Positions 35,554 to 45,366 of a DNA stretch of 64,000 nucleotides are shown here, one piece after another (positions within the stretch are counted from its first letter, which is position 1; each line of letters begins with the position of its first letter). The notes under the pieces are model-generated. The model worked only from the letters and a program-made list of their open reading frames with translations. It searched no databases and was not told the origin of the DNA. Both the position numbers and the translations under genes were made by a program. The DNA lies in the NCBI GenBank assembly GCA_963782475.1, contig CAWAJW010000015.1:930001-994000 (forward strand), written 5' to 3'. The stretch is from CAVQBP01 sp963782475. GTDB taxonomy: Bacteria > Bacteroidota > Ignavibacteria > Ignavibacteriales > Ignavibacteriaceae.

Positions 35554-37209
35554 ATGATGTCGGAAGAATATAAGAAAAGAAAAGAAATGTATTTATCACG
35601 GGTAAATAAAAGCAAAAATAGAGGGATAAAATTTACTACCGTAAGCGGTGAAGATGTAAAAGTTTTATATGCGCCGGATGATGTGGAAAATATTAATTAT
35701 TTAAGTGACATCGGTTTTCCCGGTGAATATCCATACACAAGGGGAATACATGAAAATGGATACAGGGGTAAAATATGGACTATGAGGCAATTTGCTGGCT
35801 TTGGCTCCCCTGAAGATACAAACGAACGTTTTCATTATTTATTGAACAAAGGCCAAACTGGTCTTTCAGTTGCATTTGATCTTCCCACGCTTATGGGGTG
35901 GGATGCCGATGCTCCTTTAAGTGAAGGCGAAGTAGGAATTTGCGGAGTATCTATTTCATCTCTAAAAGATATGGAAGTTCTATTTAATAAGATACCTCTG
36001 AACAAAGTTTCAACTTCCATGACAATTAATTCTCCGGCAGCTATGATTTTTGCATTCTATTTAGCTGTAGCACAAGAGCAGGGAATTGAATTTAAAGATT
36101 TGAGAGGAACGCTGCAGAATGATATCTTAAAAGAATATATCGCACAAAAGGAATATATATATCCGCCGAATCCTTCAATGCGTATAATTGTGGACATGAT
36201 TGAATATTGCCAAAGAGAAGTCCCGCTTTGGAATCCTGTTTCGGTAAGCGGATATCATATTCGCGAAGCGGGATCAACAGCTGTACAGGAATTGGCTTAC
36301 ACTCTAGCCGACGGTTTTGCTTATATTGAAGCCTGCATTGAAAGGGGAATGGATATTGATAACTTTGCCCCGAGAATTTCTTTTTTCTTTAATTCTCATT
36401 TAGACTTTTTTGAGGAAATAGCAAAATATAGAGCCGCAAGAAAGATATATGCAAAAAGGATGAGAGAAAAATATGGTGCGAAAAATCCGCGCTCCTGGTG
36501 GCTCCGTTTTCACACTCAAACAGCGGGATGCACTTTAACTGCACAGCAGCCGGAAAATAATATAATACGTACTGCTTTCCAGGCTTTAGCCGGTGTTCTT
36601 GGAGGAACCCAATCGCTTCATACAAATTCTATGGACGAAACTCTTGCTTTACCCGGTGAAAAAGCTGTAAAAATTGCTTTAAGAACTCAACAGATTATTG
36701 CTTATGAGACGGGGGTAATAAATACGGTTGATCCTCTCGGCGGCAGTTATTTTGTAGAATCATTGACAGATAGAATGGAAAAAGAGGCGAATGAAATTTT
36801 CGAACAGATAGATTCAATCGGCGGTGTAATTCCGGCTATTGAAGCAGGTTATTTTCAAAAAGAAATTGCTGATTCTGCTTACCGGTATCAAAAAGAAGTT
36901 GAAAGAAAAGAGAAGTTTATTGTGGGTGTAAATGAATTCATTGAAAAAGATGAAAAAATAGATATACCAATTTTACTTATCTCTCCCGAAGTTGAAATTA
37001 AGCAAAGAAAGAGAATGGCTGATTTGAGACAAAGTCGCAATGAAAGTTCTGTTAAAGAAAGCCTTAAAGAGATACACGACGCTTCATTAAATGGGAACAA
37101 TCTTATGCCGGTATTAATAAAGGCTGCAAAAAACTATGTTACACTTGGTGAAATGGTTAATGAAATAAAAGAAATTTTCGGAACATATGAAGAGGCTGCA
37201 GTTTTTTAA
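35554..37209 (+). CDS. Methylmalonyl-CoA mutase, catalytic (large) subunit only
   Basis: This 551-residue protein has the substrate-binding TIM-barrel domain of methylmalonyl-CoA mutase: YPYTRGIHENGYRGKIWTMRQFAGFG, GQTGLSVAFDLPTLMGWDAD, TMTINSPAAMI-like STSMTINSPA, and RIIVDMIEYC. It ends without the C-terminal B12-binding DxHxxG domain, as in split archaeal-type mutases where a separate small subunit binds cobalamin. That subunit is not in this window. A GAGAGG precedes the ATG pair. Its TAA overlaps the next ATG. Confidence 0.92.
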   Translation: MMSEEYKKRKEMYLSRVNKSKNRGIKFTTVSGEDVKVLYAPDDVENINYLSDIGFPGEYPYTRGIHENGYRGKIWTMRQFAGFGSPEDTNERFHYLLNKGQTGLSVAFDLPTLMGWDADAPLSEGEVGICGVSISSLKDMEVLFNKIPLNKVSTSMTINSPAAMIFAFYLAVAQEQGIEFKDLRGTLQNDILKEYIAQKEYIYPPNPSMRIIVDMIEYCQREVPLWNPVSVSGYHIREAGSTAVQELAYTLADGFAYIEACIERGMDIDNFAPRISFFFNSHLDFFEEIAKYRAARKIYAKRMREKYGAKNPRSWWLRFHTQTAGCTLTAQQPENNIIRTAFQALAGVLGGTQSLHTNSMDETLALPGEKAVKIALRTQQIIAYETGVINTVDPLGGSYFVESLTDRMEKEANEIFEQIDSIGGVIPAIEAGYFQKEIADSAYRYQKEVERKEKFIVGVNEFIEKDEKIDIPILLISPEVEIKQRKRMADLRQSRNESSVKESLKEIHDASLNGNNLMPVLIKAAKNYVTLGEMVNEIKEIFGTYEEAAVF

Positions 37210-38075
37210 TGAAGGAATATTTTAAATTATTCCGTCTTCATCAATGGATTAAAAATATTTTTATTTTTGTTCCACTTGTATTTTCCAAAAATCTGTTTAA
37301 TTATGATTTACTTTTTATTGTTACTGCCGGCTTCTTTGAATTTTGCTTTGCTTCAAGTGTCGTTTATGTTATAAATGATATTATAGATATAGAATCCGAC
37401 AGGGAACATCCTGTAAAAAGAAGCAGACCATTAGCATCAGGAAAAATCTCAAAAAAAGCTGCCTTAAATTCGGCTATCATTTTATCGGTTATTATACTAA
37501 TCTTTCTCCCGTTTTTTAATTTTGCTTTTGATGCTCTTTTGATAATCTACATTTTATTAAATGTATTTTATTCTTTCCGGTTAAAAAATATTGTAATAAT
37601 TGATATCTTCAGCATCGCAGCAGGTTTTATGATCAGAATAATTTCAGGAGCAGTAGTAATAAATGTTGAGATATCAAGCTGGCTTATACTAACAACAATG
37701 TTTATATCATTATTTTTAGGAGTAATGAAAAGACGTTCGGAACTCGCGCTGGTTGAAAATAAATCTACAAGAAAAGTACTAGCACATTATTCTATTACAT
37801 TTTCAGATCAGATGACAACAGTTGCCGCAGCAGGTGTAATAATTTGTTATGCACTTTATTCTGTAGCAGCAAGAACAATAACAGTATTCGGAACAGATAA
37901 GCTTATTTTCACCACTCCTTTTGTTGTATTTGGAATCTTCAGATATATGTATCTGGTTTATATGAATGCCGAAGGTGAGAATACCTCAAAGATTCTCATG
38001 ACGGATCTCTCTATGATCTTTAATATTTTATTATATATTTTGTTCAGTGTATTAATCATATATAAGGTTATTTAA
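37209..38075 (+). CDS. UbiA-family prenyltransferase (decaprenyl-phosphate phosphoribosyltransferase-like)
   Basis: This 288-residue polytopic membrane enzyme has the first aspartate motif NDIIDIESDREHPVKRSRPLASG, characteristic of the decaprenyl-phosphate 5-phosphoribosyltransferase (Rv3806c-type) branch, and a second motif region LNVFYSFRLKNIVIIDIFSIAAGFMIRI. Such enzymes prenylate phosphoribose, giving a precursor of arabinose or other pentose donors for cell-envelope glycans. The ATG overlaps the mutase stop by one base (TAATG), so expression is coupled even though no pathway link is evident. Confidence 0.82.
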   Translation: MKEYFKLFRLHQWIKNIFIFVPLVFSKNLFNYDLLFIVTAGFFEFCFASSVVYVINDIIDIESDREHPVKRSRPLASGKISKKAALNSAIILSVIILIFLPFFNFAFDALLIIYILLNVFYSFRLKNIVIIDIFSIAAGFMIRIISGAVVINVEISSWLILTTMFISLFLGVMKRRSELALVENKSTRKVLAHYSITFSDQMTTVAAAGVIICYALYSVAARTITVFGTDKLIFTTPFVVFGIFRYMYLVYMNAEGENTSKILMTDLSMIFNILLYILFSVLIIYKVI

Positions 38076-38207
38076 ATAAATGGAAAAGTAAAAAATGGAA
38101 TAGAAGGATGGTTGAATTTACGATGTCTGAACATAATTTTATATCTTTATTCCCAGCACCCCGGCATTCCATTTCTTCTACAATTTAATTATATAAACTG
38201 ATAAACA

Positions 38208-39449
38208 ATGTTCTCTGATTTTTTAATTTTTTTTTACTGATAATTATCAGCGGGTTTTTTGCCGGCTCAGAGATGGCTTATGTTGTTGCAAATAAAATTA
38301 AAATTGAAATTAGAGCAAGAAAAAAAGAACTTGCCGCTGAAAAGTGCCTATTTTTTTGCAAATAAACCGCAGGAATTTTTTTCGGTTATTTTAATCGGTA
38401 ATAATATTGTCAACATTGCATTTGCATCAATAAGTACAATAATTTTAGCTTCTGCCTTCGGTCTTCATGAGCTTTCAATTTTATTTATATCAACTTTCTT
38501 CCTGCTGATTTTCGGTGAGTTAATTCCTAAATATTTTTCAAGAGAATTAGCTGACAGGGTAATTCTGGTTTCTGCCTTTCCTTTAAGAATTTTATATTTC
38601 ATACTTTATCCTTTTGTAAAAATAACTTCTTCTTTATCTTCTTTTTTAACCCAGTCTTCTAATGTGAGAGAAGAAAACATTAAATATCTCTTTAGCAAAG
38701 AAGATATTGAATCTCTTGTAAGAGAAAGCCATGCAGCCGGCGTGGTAAATAAAAGCGAGAGTGATATTATCGGTAAAGTATTTGCATTAAGTGAGCAGAG
38801 AGTATACGAGGCAATGAGACCCAGAACTGAAATTACAGGTATTGAAATTGAACAGCATATAAGTGAAGTGCTTAATACCTTTATTGAATCAGGATATTCA
38901 AAACTTCCTGTTTACGAAGATAATCTTGATAATATCAAAGGAGTTATTTATGCAAATGATATTTTTAAAAATCCTTCAAATATTGAAAGCATTTTAAGAG
39001 AAGTTATCTTTGTCCCAGAAACAAAGAAGAGCTTTGAAATGCTAAATGAATTTTTAAATAGGCGTGTTTCCATTGCAGCAGTAATAGATGAATTCGGAGG
39101 TACTGCCGGAATAGTAACCATGGAAGATATTATTGAAGAATTATTCGGTGAAATAGAGGATGAATATGATATAGAAGAAGATATCTGCAGAAAAATAGGG
39201 ACAAATGAATATTTAATCAGCGGTAAAGTCGAGATTGATTTTATAAATGAAAAGTATAACCTGGAAATTCCAATTGGTGATTATGAAACTATAGGCGGTT
39301 TTATCTCCTATAATTTAGGGAGAATTCCTTCGCAGGGAGAAAATATTTCAATTAATAATTTTAATATTCTAATTGCCAGAGCAACCCAGACTAAAATTGA
39401 TATGGTTAGGTTAACCGTTAACCCGGAAATTGTTTTATTTGCAAAATAG
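38208..39449 (+). CDS. CNNM/CorC-type transporter (DUF21-CBS-CorC_HlyC) with two compensating indels
   Basis: This membrane protein has a DUF21 domain, a CBS pair (VYEAMRPRTEITGIE and later SIAAVIDEFGGTAGIVTMEDIIEELFGEI) and a C-terminal CorC_HlyC domain; the family is linked to Mg/Co efflux. From the ATG at 38208 the frame hits a stop after nine T (38227-38235). One more T gives LLIISGFFAGSEMAYVVANK, the canonical DUF21 opening. A seven-A run at 38320-38326, read as six, returns to the long frame at NLPLKSAYFF. The ATG and the long frame are in phase, so two opposite one-base indels explain it. The uninterrupted part starts near 38259. Confidence 0.8.
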
Positions 39450-39641
39450 ACGCCGCTTTTTGCAAAAGTTACCCCTCTCTTGATTTTATAATAAGGAGAT
39501 AACTTCCGGCTGAAATTCATCGATATCTGAAAACAAATCTTCATCAACTTAAAAACCACCTTAAACAATAGTACTTGAACAAAATTTCCCTTAAATTTGT
39601 GTCACAAAATTAATTGATTAGTGAAAATACTATAGGTAAAT

Positions 39642-40730
39642 TTGCTTAATTTCGTTGTTGAGAGTAAAGATCCTTATTCTAAAGCCAGAACCGGGTATTT
39701 TATAACAGATCATGGAAAAGTTGATACACCTATTTTTTTACCGGTCGGTACACAAGGTACAGTAAAAGCCGTAAGAAAAGATAGTTTGGAAAACGATATA
39801 AAAGCAGAAATTGTTCTTTCAAATAGTTATCATCTTTATTTAAGACCTGGAACAGAAACCCTTGAAAAAGCAGGCGGTTTGCACAATTTTATGAATTGGA
39901 AAAAACCGGTTTTAACTGATAGCGGCGGATACCAGGTATTCAGTTTGTCTGAACTGCGTCAGCTTAAATCCGATGGTGTTGAGTTTCGTTCTCACCTTGA
40001 CGGTTCCAAGCATTTTTTTACTCCGCAAAAAGTGATACAAATTCAAAGGAGTATCGGTTCCGATATTATGATGGCATTGGATGAATGTACACCTTTCCCT
40101 TGTGATTACGAATATGCAAAAAATTCAACACAATTAACTTCCGATTGGGCATTTTTAAATAAGGAAGCTTTTGAAAAATCCAAACCGCTTTACGGGCATT
40201 CCCAGTATTTATTCGGGATAATCCAGGGAAGTATATATAAAGATTTAAGAGAAAAATCTGTTATAGATATTACCAAACTTGATTTTGACAGCTATGCAAT
40301 TGGAGGTTTGGCAGTTGGTGAACCTGCAGAAACCATGTATGAAATTGTAGACTTTACAACTGATTTTTTACCGGCAAATAAGCTAAGATATTTAATGGGA
40401 GTGGGAAGGCCGGAGAATATTCTGGAGGCAATTGAAAGAGGTGTTGATATGTTCGATTGTGTTATGCCGACAAGAAATGCAAGGAATTCATATTTGTTTA
40501 CCTCCGAAGGTATATTGGCAATGAGAAATTCAAAATATAAGGAAGATTTTGAAACTATTGATAAAAATTGTAATTGTTATACATGCAGTAATTTTTCCCG
40601 CGCTTATCTAAGACATTTATTCATTGCGAAAGAGATCCTTGCATTGGAATTGGCAAGCATACACAATCTTCATTTTTATCTGAATCTTATTAAAGAAGCA
40701 AGAAAGAATATAATTGAAGGTTCTTTTTAA
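39642..40730 (+). CDS. tgt: tRNA-guanine transglycosylase
   Basis: This enzyme exchanges guanine-34 for preQ1 in tRNAs for Asp, Asn, His and Tyr, in queuosine synthesis. It has 362 residues. Motifs are LTDSGGYQVFSLSELR with the general-acid Asp, MALDECTPFP, GGLAVGEP, the nucleophile Asp in DMFDCVMPTRNARN, and zinc ligands in CNCYTCSNFSRAYLRHL. The start is TTG with an AGG about eight bases before it; no ATG fits the conserved N-terminus. The neighbouring yajC is a common partner in bacteria (the tgt-yajC-secDF order). Confidence 0.95.
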   Translation: MLNFVVESKDPYSKARTGYFITDHGKVDTPIFLPVGTQGTVKAVRKDSLENDIKAEIVLSNSYHLYLRPGTETLEKAGGLHNFMNWKKPVLTDSGGYQVFSLSELRQLKSDGVEFRSHLDGSKHFFTPQKVIQIQRSIGSDIMMALDECTPFPCDYEYAKNSTQLTSDWAFLNKEAFEKSKPLYGHSQYLFGIIQGSIYKDLREKSVIDITKLDFDSYAIGGLAVGEPAETMYEIVDFTTDFLPANKLRYLMGVGRPENILEAIERGVDMFDCVMPTRNARNSYLFTSEGILAMRNSKYKEDFETIDKNCNCYTCSNFSRAYLRHLFIAKEILALELASIHNLHFYLNLIKEARKNIIEGSF

Positions 40731-40792
40731 ACTGGAAATCTGAAATAATAAAAAAAATATCTAATGAAGCAAAAAACAATATGGAGGAATAA

Positions 40793-41107
40793 TTGAATAC
40801 AATTATAGCAATGGCTCCCTCAGGTAATGGAGGGGGAGGAAGTTTTATCAGCACAATTATAATGTTTGGTGCTATCTTCCTGATCTTTTATTTTATGATC
40901 ATTAGACCTCAGCAGAAACGCGCTAAAGAAAGAGAAAAGCTGCTGTCGAATATTCAAAAAGGGGATAAAGTTATTACAAATGGCGGTTTGCACGGTGTAA
41001 TTGCAGGTCTTGATGAAAAAACTGTTCTTCTCCAGGTGGGAGATAATGTTAAATTAAAATTTGAACGTTCTGCAATTACCTCTGTGGTTTCAACTAAAGA
41101 AAGTTAA
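40793..41107 (+). CDS. yajC: Preprotein translocase accessory subunit YajC
   Basis: This 104-residue protein has one N-terminal membrane helix (TIIMFGAIFLIFYFMIIRPQQKRAKE), the RPQQKR motif right after it, and a small soluble SH3-like part (GDKVITNGGLHGVIAGLDEKT). YajC associates with SecDF-YidC at the inner membrane. The start is TTG with a strong GGAGG about eight bases upstream. It follows tgt as in many genomes; secD and secF are not next to it here. Confidence 0.93.
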   Translation: MNTIIAMAPSGNGGGGSFISTIIMFGAIFLIFYFMIIRPQQKRAKEREKLLSNIQKGDKVITNGGLHGVIAGLDEKTVLLQVGDNVKLKFERSAITSVVSTKES

Positions 41108-41185
41108 GTCATAGCTTTTAAGCTGAAATTACCGGGGATTTTATTTATCTTTTTATCTATATGTTGAAAAATCTGGGGTGAAACA

Positions 41186-42382
41186 ATGTTTTGCACTGTT
41201 GAAGAAGCTATTGAAGAAATAAAAAACGGAAAAGTAATAATTATTGTTGATGATGAAGATCGCGAAAACGAAGGGGATTTCGTTTGTGCTGCCGAATATG
41301 TTACTCCTGACATAGTAAATTTTATGATTACTCATGGAAGGGGAATGGTTTGTGTTGCTGTTACGGGAGAAAGATTGGATTCTTTGGGTTTGCCATTAAT
41401 GGTCGACGCAAATTCTGCACTCCATGGTACCCAGTTCACTGTTACTGTAGATGCAATTAAGGGAACTACAACAGGAATATCTGCCGTAGATAGAGCTCTG
41501 ACAATTAAGAAAATAATTGATCGAAATTCTAAAGCAGAGGACTTTGCCAGGCCGGGGCATATTTTCCCTTTACGGGCGTTTGATGAGGGTGTCCTGAGAA
41601 GAGCAGGTCATACTGAAGCAGCAGTCGATTTATGCAAATTAGCAAATTTAAAACCTGCTGGCGTCCTTTGCGAAATTCTGCATGAAAATGGTGAAATGGC
41701 AAGAGTACCTAATCTTCTTAAAATTGCGAAGAAATTCGGGCTGAAAATTATTACTGTTCAGGCCATAATACAGTTCAGGCTTCAAAAAGAAAAATTAATT
41801 GAAAAAATTACAGATATAAATTTCCCAACTGCTCACGGGAATTTCAGATTGAACCTTTATATGAGCCTTCTTGATAATAAAAAGCAGCTGGCTCTTGTGA
41901 AAGGAAAAATCGATCCGGAAATCCCTGTTTTGGTTAGAATGCATTCGGAATGTTTAACCGGCGATGTTTTCCATTCCTCAAGATGTGATTGTCACGATCA
42001 ATTAAATGCTGCGCTGGACCAGATTGAAGAATACGGTACAGGTGTATTGGTTTATATGAGGCAGGAAGGAAGAGGAATTGGTCTGAAGAATAAGATCTTA
42101 GCTTATGAACTTCAGGACCAGGGAAAAGATACCGTTGAAGCAAATGAAGCTTTAGGATTTAAAGCTGATTTAAGAGATTACGGGATCGGTGCACAAATTC
42201 TTCTCGATTTAGGCGTAAAGAAAATAAAATTATTGACAAATAATCCCAAAAAAATCGTTGGTTTAAAAGGATACGGTTTGGAAATTGTTGAAAGAATTCC
42301 AATTGAAATTCAGCCAAATGAGATTAATGCCAAATATCTTGAAACCAAACGGGATAAATTAGGACATATAATATTGCAGTGA
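41186..42382 (+). CDS. ribBA: Bifunctional DHBP synthase / GTP cyclohydrolase II
   Basis: This 398-residue riboflavin biosynthesis enzyme supplies both precursors of the pathway. The N-terminal domain (about 1-200) has the DHBP synthase motifs DDEDRENEGDFV, THGRGMVCV and RAGHTEAAVDL. The C-terminal domain has GTP cyclohydrolase II zinc cysteines in MHSECLTGDVFHSSRCDCHDQL and the YMRQEGRGIGL motif. Both active sites look intact. No FMN riboswitch is visible in the 78 bases after yajC. Confidence 0.95.
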   Translation: MFCTVEEAIEEIKNGKVIIIVDDEDRENEGDFVCAAEYVTPDIVNFMITHGRGMVCVAVTGERLDSLGLPLMVDANSALHGTQFTVTVDAIKGTTTGISAVDRALTIKKIIDRNSKAEDFARPGHIFPLRAFDEGVLRRAGHTEAAVDLCKLANLKPAGVLCEILHENGEMARVPNLLKIAKKFGLKIITVQAIIQFRLQKEKLIEKITDINFPTAHGNFRLNLYMSLLDNKKQLALVKGKIDPEIPVLVRMHSECLTGDVFHSSRCDCHDQLNAALDQIEEYGTGVLVYMRQEGRGIGLKNKILAYELQDQGKDTVEANEALGFKADLRDYGIGAQILLDLGVKKIKLLTNNPKKIVGLKGYGLEIVERIPIEIQPNEINAKYLETKRDKLGHIILQ

Positions 42383-42418
42383 TTCTAAAGTGCCGGTCAT
42401 CTTAACTTGATTTGGCGC

Positions 42419-43304
42419 TTAATACCCGGGACTTAGAATTTCTTTAATTGATTCCTCTATTCTTTTCTGTTTAATCCCATATGATTGAAGTTTCTCCGTA
42501 TTCATAGAAACATCTTCAACTTTAGGTAATCCCGGGATATCATCCATAGTAATTTTTTCAAGAAGAGATTTATTCAGCATTCCGGTATTGCAAAGAATTT
42601 CTCCCAGCTCATACCTTGAAATCCTTTCTAATCCTCCGAAATTTATAATTTCTCCCTTTATATCCATTCTGATAAGAGAAGATATTATTCTTGCTGCATC
42701 AATTAATGAAAGGGGTGTCCTGTATTGATCTGTAAAAAGCATTACCTTTTCCTCTGCCTTTAGTTTTTTGAACATTTCATGGAAATGGCATTTAGAACCA
42801 TTCATGCCGAAACCATAAAGCAAAGCAGTTCTTAAAATAATATAGTTGTTGAAGGTTTCTTCTATTTTTGCTTCCCCCATTAATTTTGTTTCTGCATAAA
42901 GGGAGATAGGGATTAATTTTGAATTTTCATTTAACATTGAACCACGGTAACCAGCATATACCAGATCGGTTGAAAGGTAAATTAGTTTTGTTTTATCTCT
43001 TTCACATTCTTCTGCAATAATTCTTGTTGCATTAACATTTGTTTTGTAAACCTCTTTTGCAGATACATTCTCCGATAGCTGAGGTGTCGAGATTGCTGCG
43101 GAATGGATTAAAATGTTTGGTGCAAATTCTCTAATTATTTTTCTTACTTTTTCAAATTCAGTTATATCAATTTTTTTTGTATTAAATATATTACAATTGC
43201 CGGTATGTTTATTATAAATGGTTAAAATTTCATTTTTTTTTGAGAGTTCAATGTTCAAATACTGACCAAGCAAACCGCTTCCGCCGGTAATTAAGAATTT
43301 TCAT
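42419..43304 (-). CDS. RmlD-like SDR reductase with a frameshifted N-terminus
   Basis: This NAD(P)-dependent sugar-nucleotide reductase resembles dTDP-4-dehydrorhamnose reductase. It has LIHSAAISTPQLSE, the STDLVYAG strand and catalytic YAETK (Tyr/Lys). The uninterrupted frame begins at 43273 and lacks the start of the Rossmann fold. From the ATG at 43304 the other frame gives MKIL, and removing one base near 43288-43296 gives ITGGSGLLGQYLN, the missing glycine motif. So the gene probably starts at 43304 with a one-base insertion. rfbB lies divergently 1 kb away; the rest of a rhamnose operon is absent. Confidence 0.7.
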
Positions 43305-43550
43305 AAATTTACAGCTATTATTTAACAGAATATTTTAGTTTTACTTTTTACCAGATTGTTAAATTTCTATTATTAAAATATAAATGCAATTTAATAAAAA
43401 ACAATTCAACCGGAACGATGATTTCAATTTCAGAGATTTTAATTTTGTTCATTTAAATATGCAAATAAGATACAGTAATTATTATTGAGTAATTACCTTT
43501 GCTTTTTCTACCCACTTTGGTAAATTTATACCTTCATAAAAAATTATAAA

Positions 43551-44330
43551 ATGAAAAAACTATCAATATCAATAATATCTATAATATTAATATGTTCCGT
43601 CCAAATTACGTTCGCACAGGAAGCAAGATATTATGATGCTCCTTTCGGCGGCGGCGGAGGTTTTACTCCCGGGTGGATTTTCCCGAAATTTGATGAATTA
43701 AATGCACAGCTGAAGCAATTTGGCGTTCCGGAATTTTCTAACAGCGGATTTTTTACAACAGGCGGAGCCGGATTCATTTATTTAGGTTTTATTAAAAATT
43801 TAAGAGTCGGGGGGATGGGATTTGGCGGTTCCAAATCTGTTTCCGGATCTCAATACTATCCTGATTTGCTAGCTAAAATTTCTGATCTAGGCTCTGCACA
43901 ATACGTTCTAAATAAAGAGGTTGATTATTCACTCGGCGGGGGAGGAGTTACTATTGAATATACTCTCCCGTTTGTTAAAACTTTTGGAATCTCATTAGGT
44001 GCCGTAATCGGCGGCGGAAGTATGCAGATTGATGTTTATCAAAACAGCGGAAACTTTTCATGGAACAGTTTCTGGAATAATCTTCAATACGCTCAATTAA
44101 ATACTCATAGAACAATTAAAAATAATTTTTGGTTTTTTACACCAACTGCTAATATAGATATCCCTTTCCTTAGATTTATGATTTTCAGAATCGGCGGCGG
44201 CTACCAGATAACTTTTGCAAACAGCTGGAAGATAGACAACAACCTGAGCTTTTCAAATGTTCCTTCCGGCTTAAACGGGAATAGTTTTTATATTCAAACG
44301 GGCATTTTTGTAGGATTTTTCTCTTTATAG
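43551..44330 (+). CDS. Secreted glycine-rich hypothetical protein
   Basis: This 259-residue protein has a signal peptide ending at ITFAQ. Many aromatic and glycine-rich beta stretches follow (GGGGGFTPGW, GGMGFGGSKSVSG, SLGGGGVTIEYTLPF), consistent with an outer-membrane or surface beta protein. It ends in GIFVGFFSL, a possible membrane strand. I do not recognise a named family. It is eight bases upstream of rfbB and may share its transcript. Confidence 0.55.
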   Translation: MKKLSISIISIILICSVQITFAQEARYYDAPFGGGGGFTPGWIFPKFDELNAQLKQFGVPEFSNSGFFTTGGAGFIYLGFIKNLRVGGMGFGGSKSVSGSQYYPDLLAKISDLGSAQYVLNKEVDYSLGGGGVTIEYTLPFVKTFGISLGAVIGGGSMQIDVYQNSGNFSWNSFWNNLQYAQLNTHRTIKNNFWFFTPTANIDIPFLRFMIFRIGGGYQITFANSWKIDNNLSFSNVPSGLNGNSFYIQTGIFVGFFSL

Positions 44331-44337
44331 GAGCTAA

Positions 44338-45348
44338 ATGAAAAATATTTTAGTAACAGGGGGAGCCGGCTTTATCGGGAGCAATTATATAAATCAAACA
44401 TTGGAAGAAAGAGATGATTACTCTATAATTAATCTGGATAAATTAACATATGCCGGAAATCTTGAAAATCTTAAGAGATCCGAAAAGAAAAAAAATTATA
44501 CCTTTATTAAGGGTGATATTACAGATAATGAAATTGTATCCGGAATTTTTGAAAAGTACAAAATTAAATACATCATCAATTTTGCCGCTGAATCTCATGT
44601 TGACAGGAGCATTTTAGGTTCAGAGATTTTCTTCAGGACAAATGTTATAGGTACAAACATTTTATTAGAAAACGCCAGGAAATATGAAATAGAAAAGTTT
44701 ATACAGGTTTCAACCGATGAAGTCTACGGTAGCCTGGGAACCGAAGGATACTTCACTGAAAAAACACCTCTTTCACCAAACAGTCCATATTCTTCAAGCA
44801 AAGCATCTGCTGATTTAATGGCGCTTGCATTTTATCATACATATGGTCTGCCAGTTATGGTTACAAGATGTTCAAATAATTATGGTCCTTTCCAATTTCC
44901 GGAAAAGCTTATTCCTTTAATGATAATAAATGCATTGAATAATAAAAGATTACCTGTATATGGTGATGGCTTATATGTAAGAGACTGGATTTTTGTACAT
45001 GATCATAATAAAGCCATTAACCTGGTTTTTGAAAAAGGAAAAACGGGAGAAGTTTATAATATCGGGGCGAGTAATGAAATGCCGAATTTAGAAATAATAA
45101 AACTAATTCTAGATTACCTTGATAAACCGGAAGATCTTATTGAGTATGTGAAAGATAGACCGGGTCATGATCGAAGATATGCAATTGATTCAAGCAAAAT
45201 AAAAAAAGAACTGGACTGGAAACCGGATTATTTATTTCAGGAAGCTATTAAGCAAACCATCGATTGGTATGTGAAAAATAAAGATTGGTGGGAAAGAATA
45301 ATTTCAGGGGAATACCAGGATTACTATAAAATTCAATATCAACATTAA
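44338..45348 (+). CDS. rfbB: dTDP-glucose 4,6-dehydratase
   Basis: This 336-residue extended SDR enzyme makes dTDP-4-keto-6-deoxyglucose, the branch point to rhamnose and other deoxysugars. Motifs are the N-terminal VTGGAGFIGSNYI, NFAAESHVDRSI, STDEVYGSLG and catalytic YSSSKASADLM, plus RCSNNYGPFQFPEKLIPLMI. Length and motifs are standard. It precedes the SLBB export gene, consistent with polysaccharide synthesis and export. Confidence 0.94.
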   Translation: MKNILVTGGAGFIGSNYINQTLEERDDYSIINLDKLTYAGNLENLKRSEKKKNYTFIKGDITDNEIVSGIFEKYKIKYIINFAAESHVDRSILGSEIFFRTNVIGTNILLENARKYEIEKFIQVSTDEVYGSLGTEGYFTEKTPLSPNSPYSSSKASADLMALAFYHTYGLPVMVTRCSNNYGPFQFPEKLIPLMIINALNNKRLPVYGDGLYVRDWIFVHDHNKAINLVFEKGKTGEVYNIGASNEMPNLEIIKLILDYLDKPEDLIEYVKDRPGHDRRYAIDSSKIKKELDWKPDYLFQEAIKQTIDWYVKNKDWWERIISGEYQDYYKIQYQH

Positions 45349-45366
45349 ACATAACCTATTGCAAAC

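Noticed and set aside
42388..42420. Bidirectional terminator between ribBA and the RmlD-like gene
   Set aside because: AAGTGCC/GGCGCTT can pair with one G-U, but the loop is 19 bases and there is no T run on either side.
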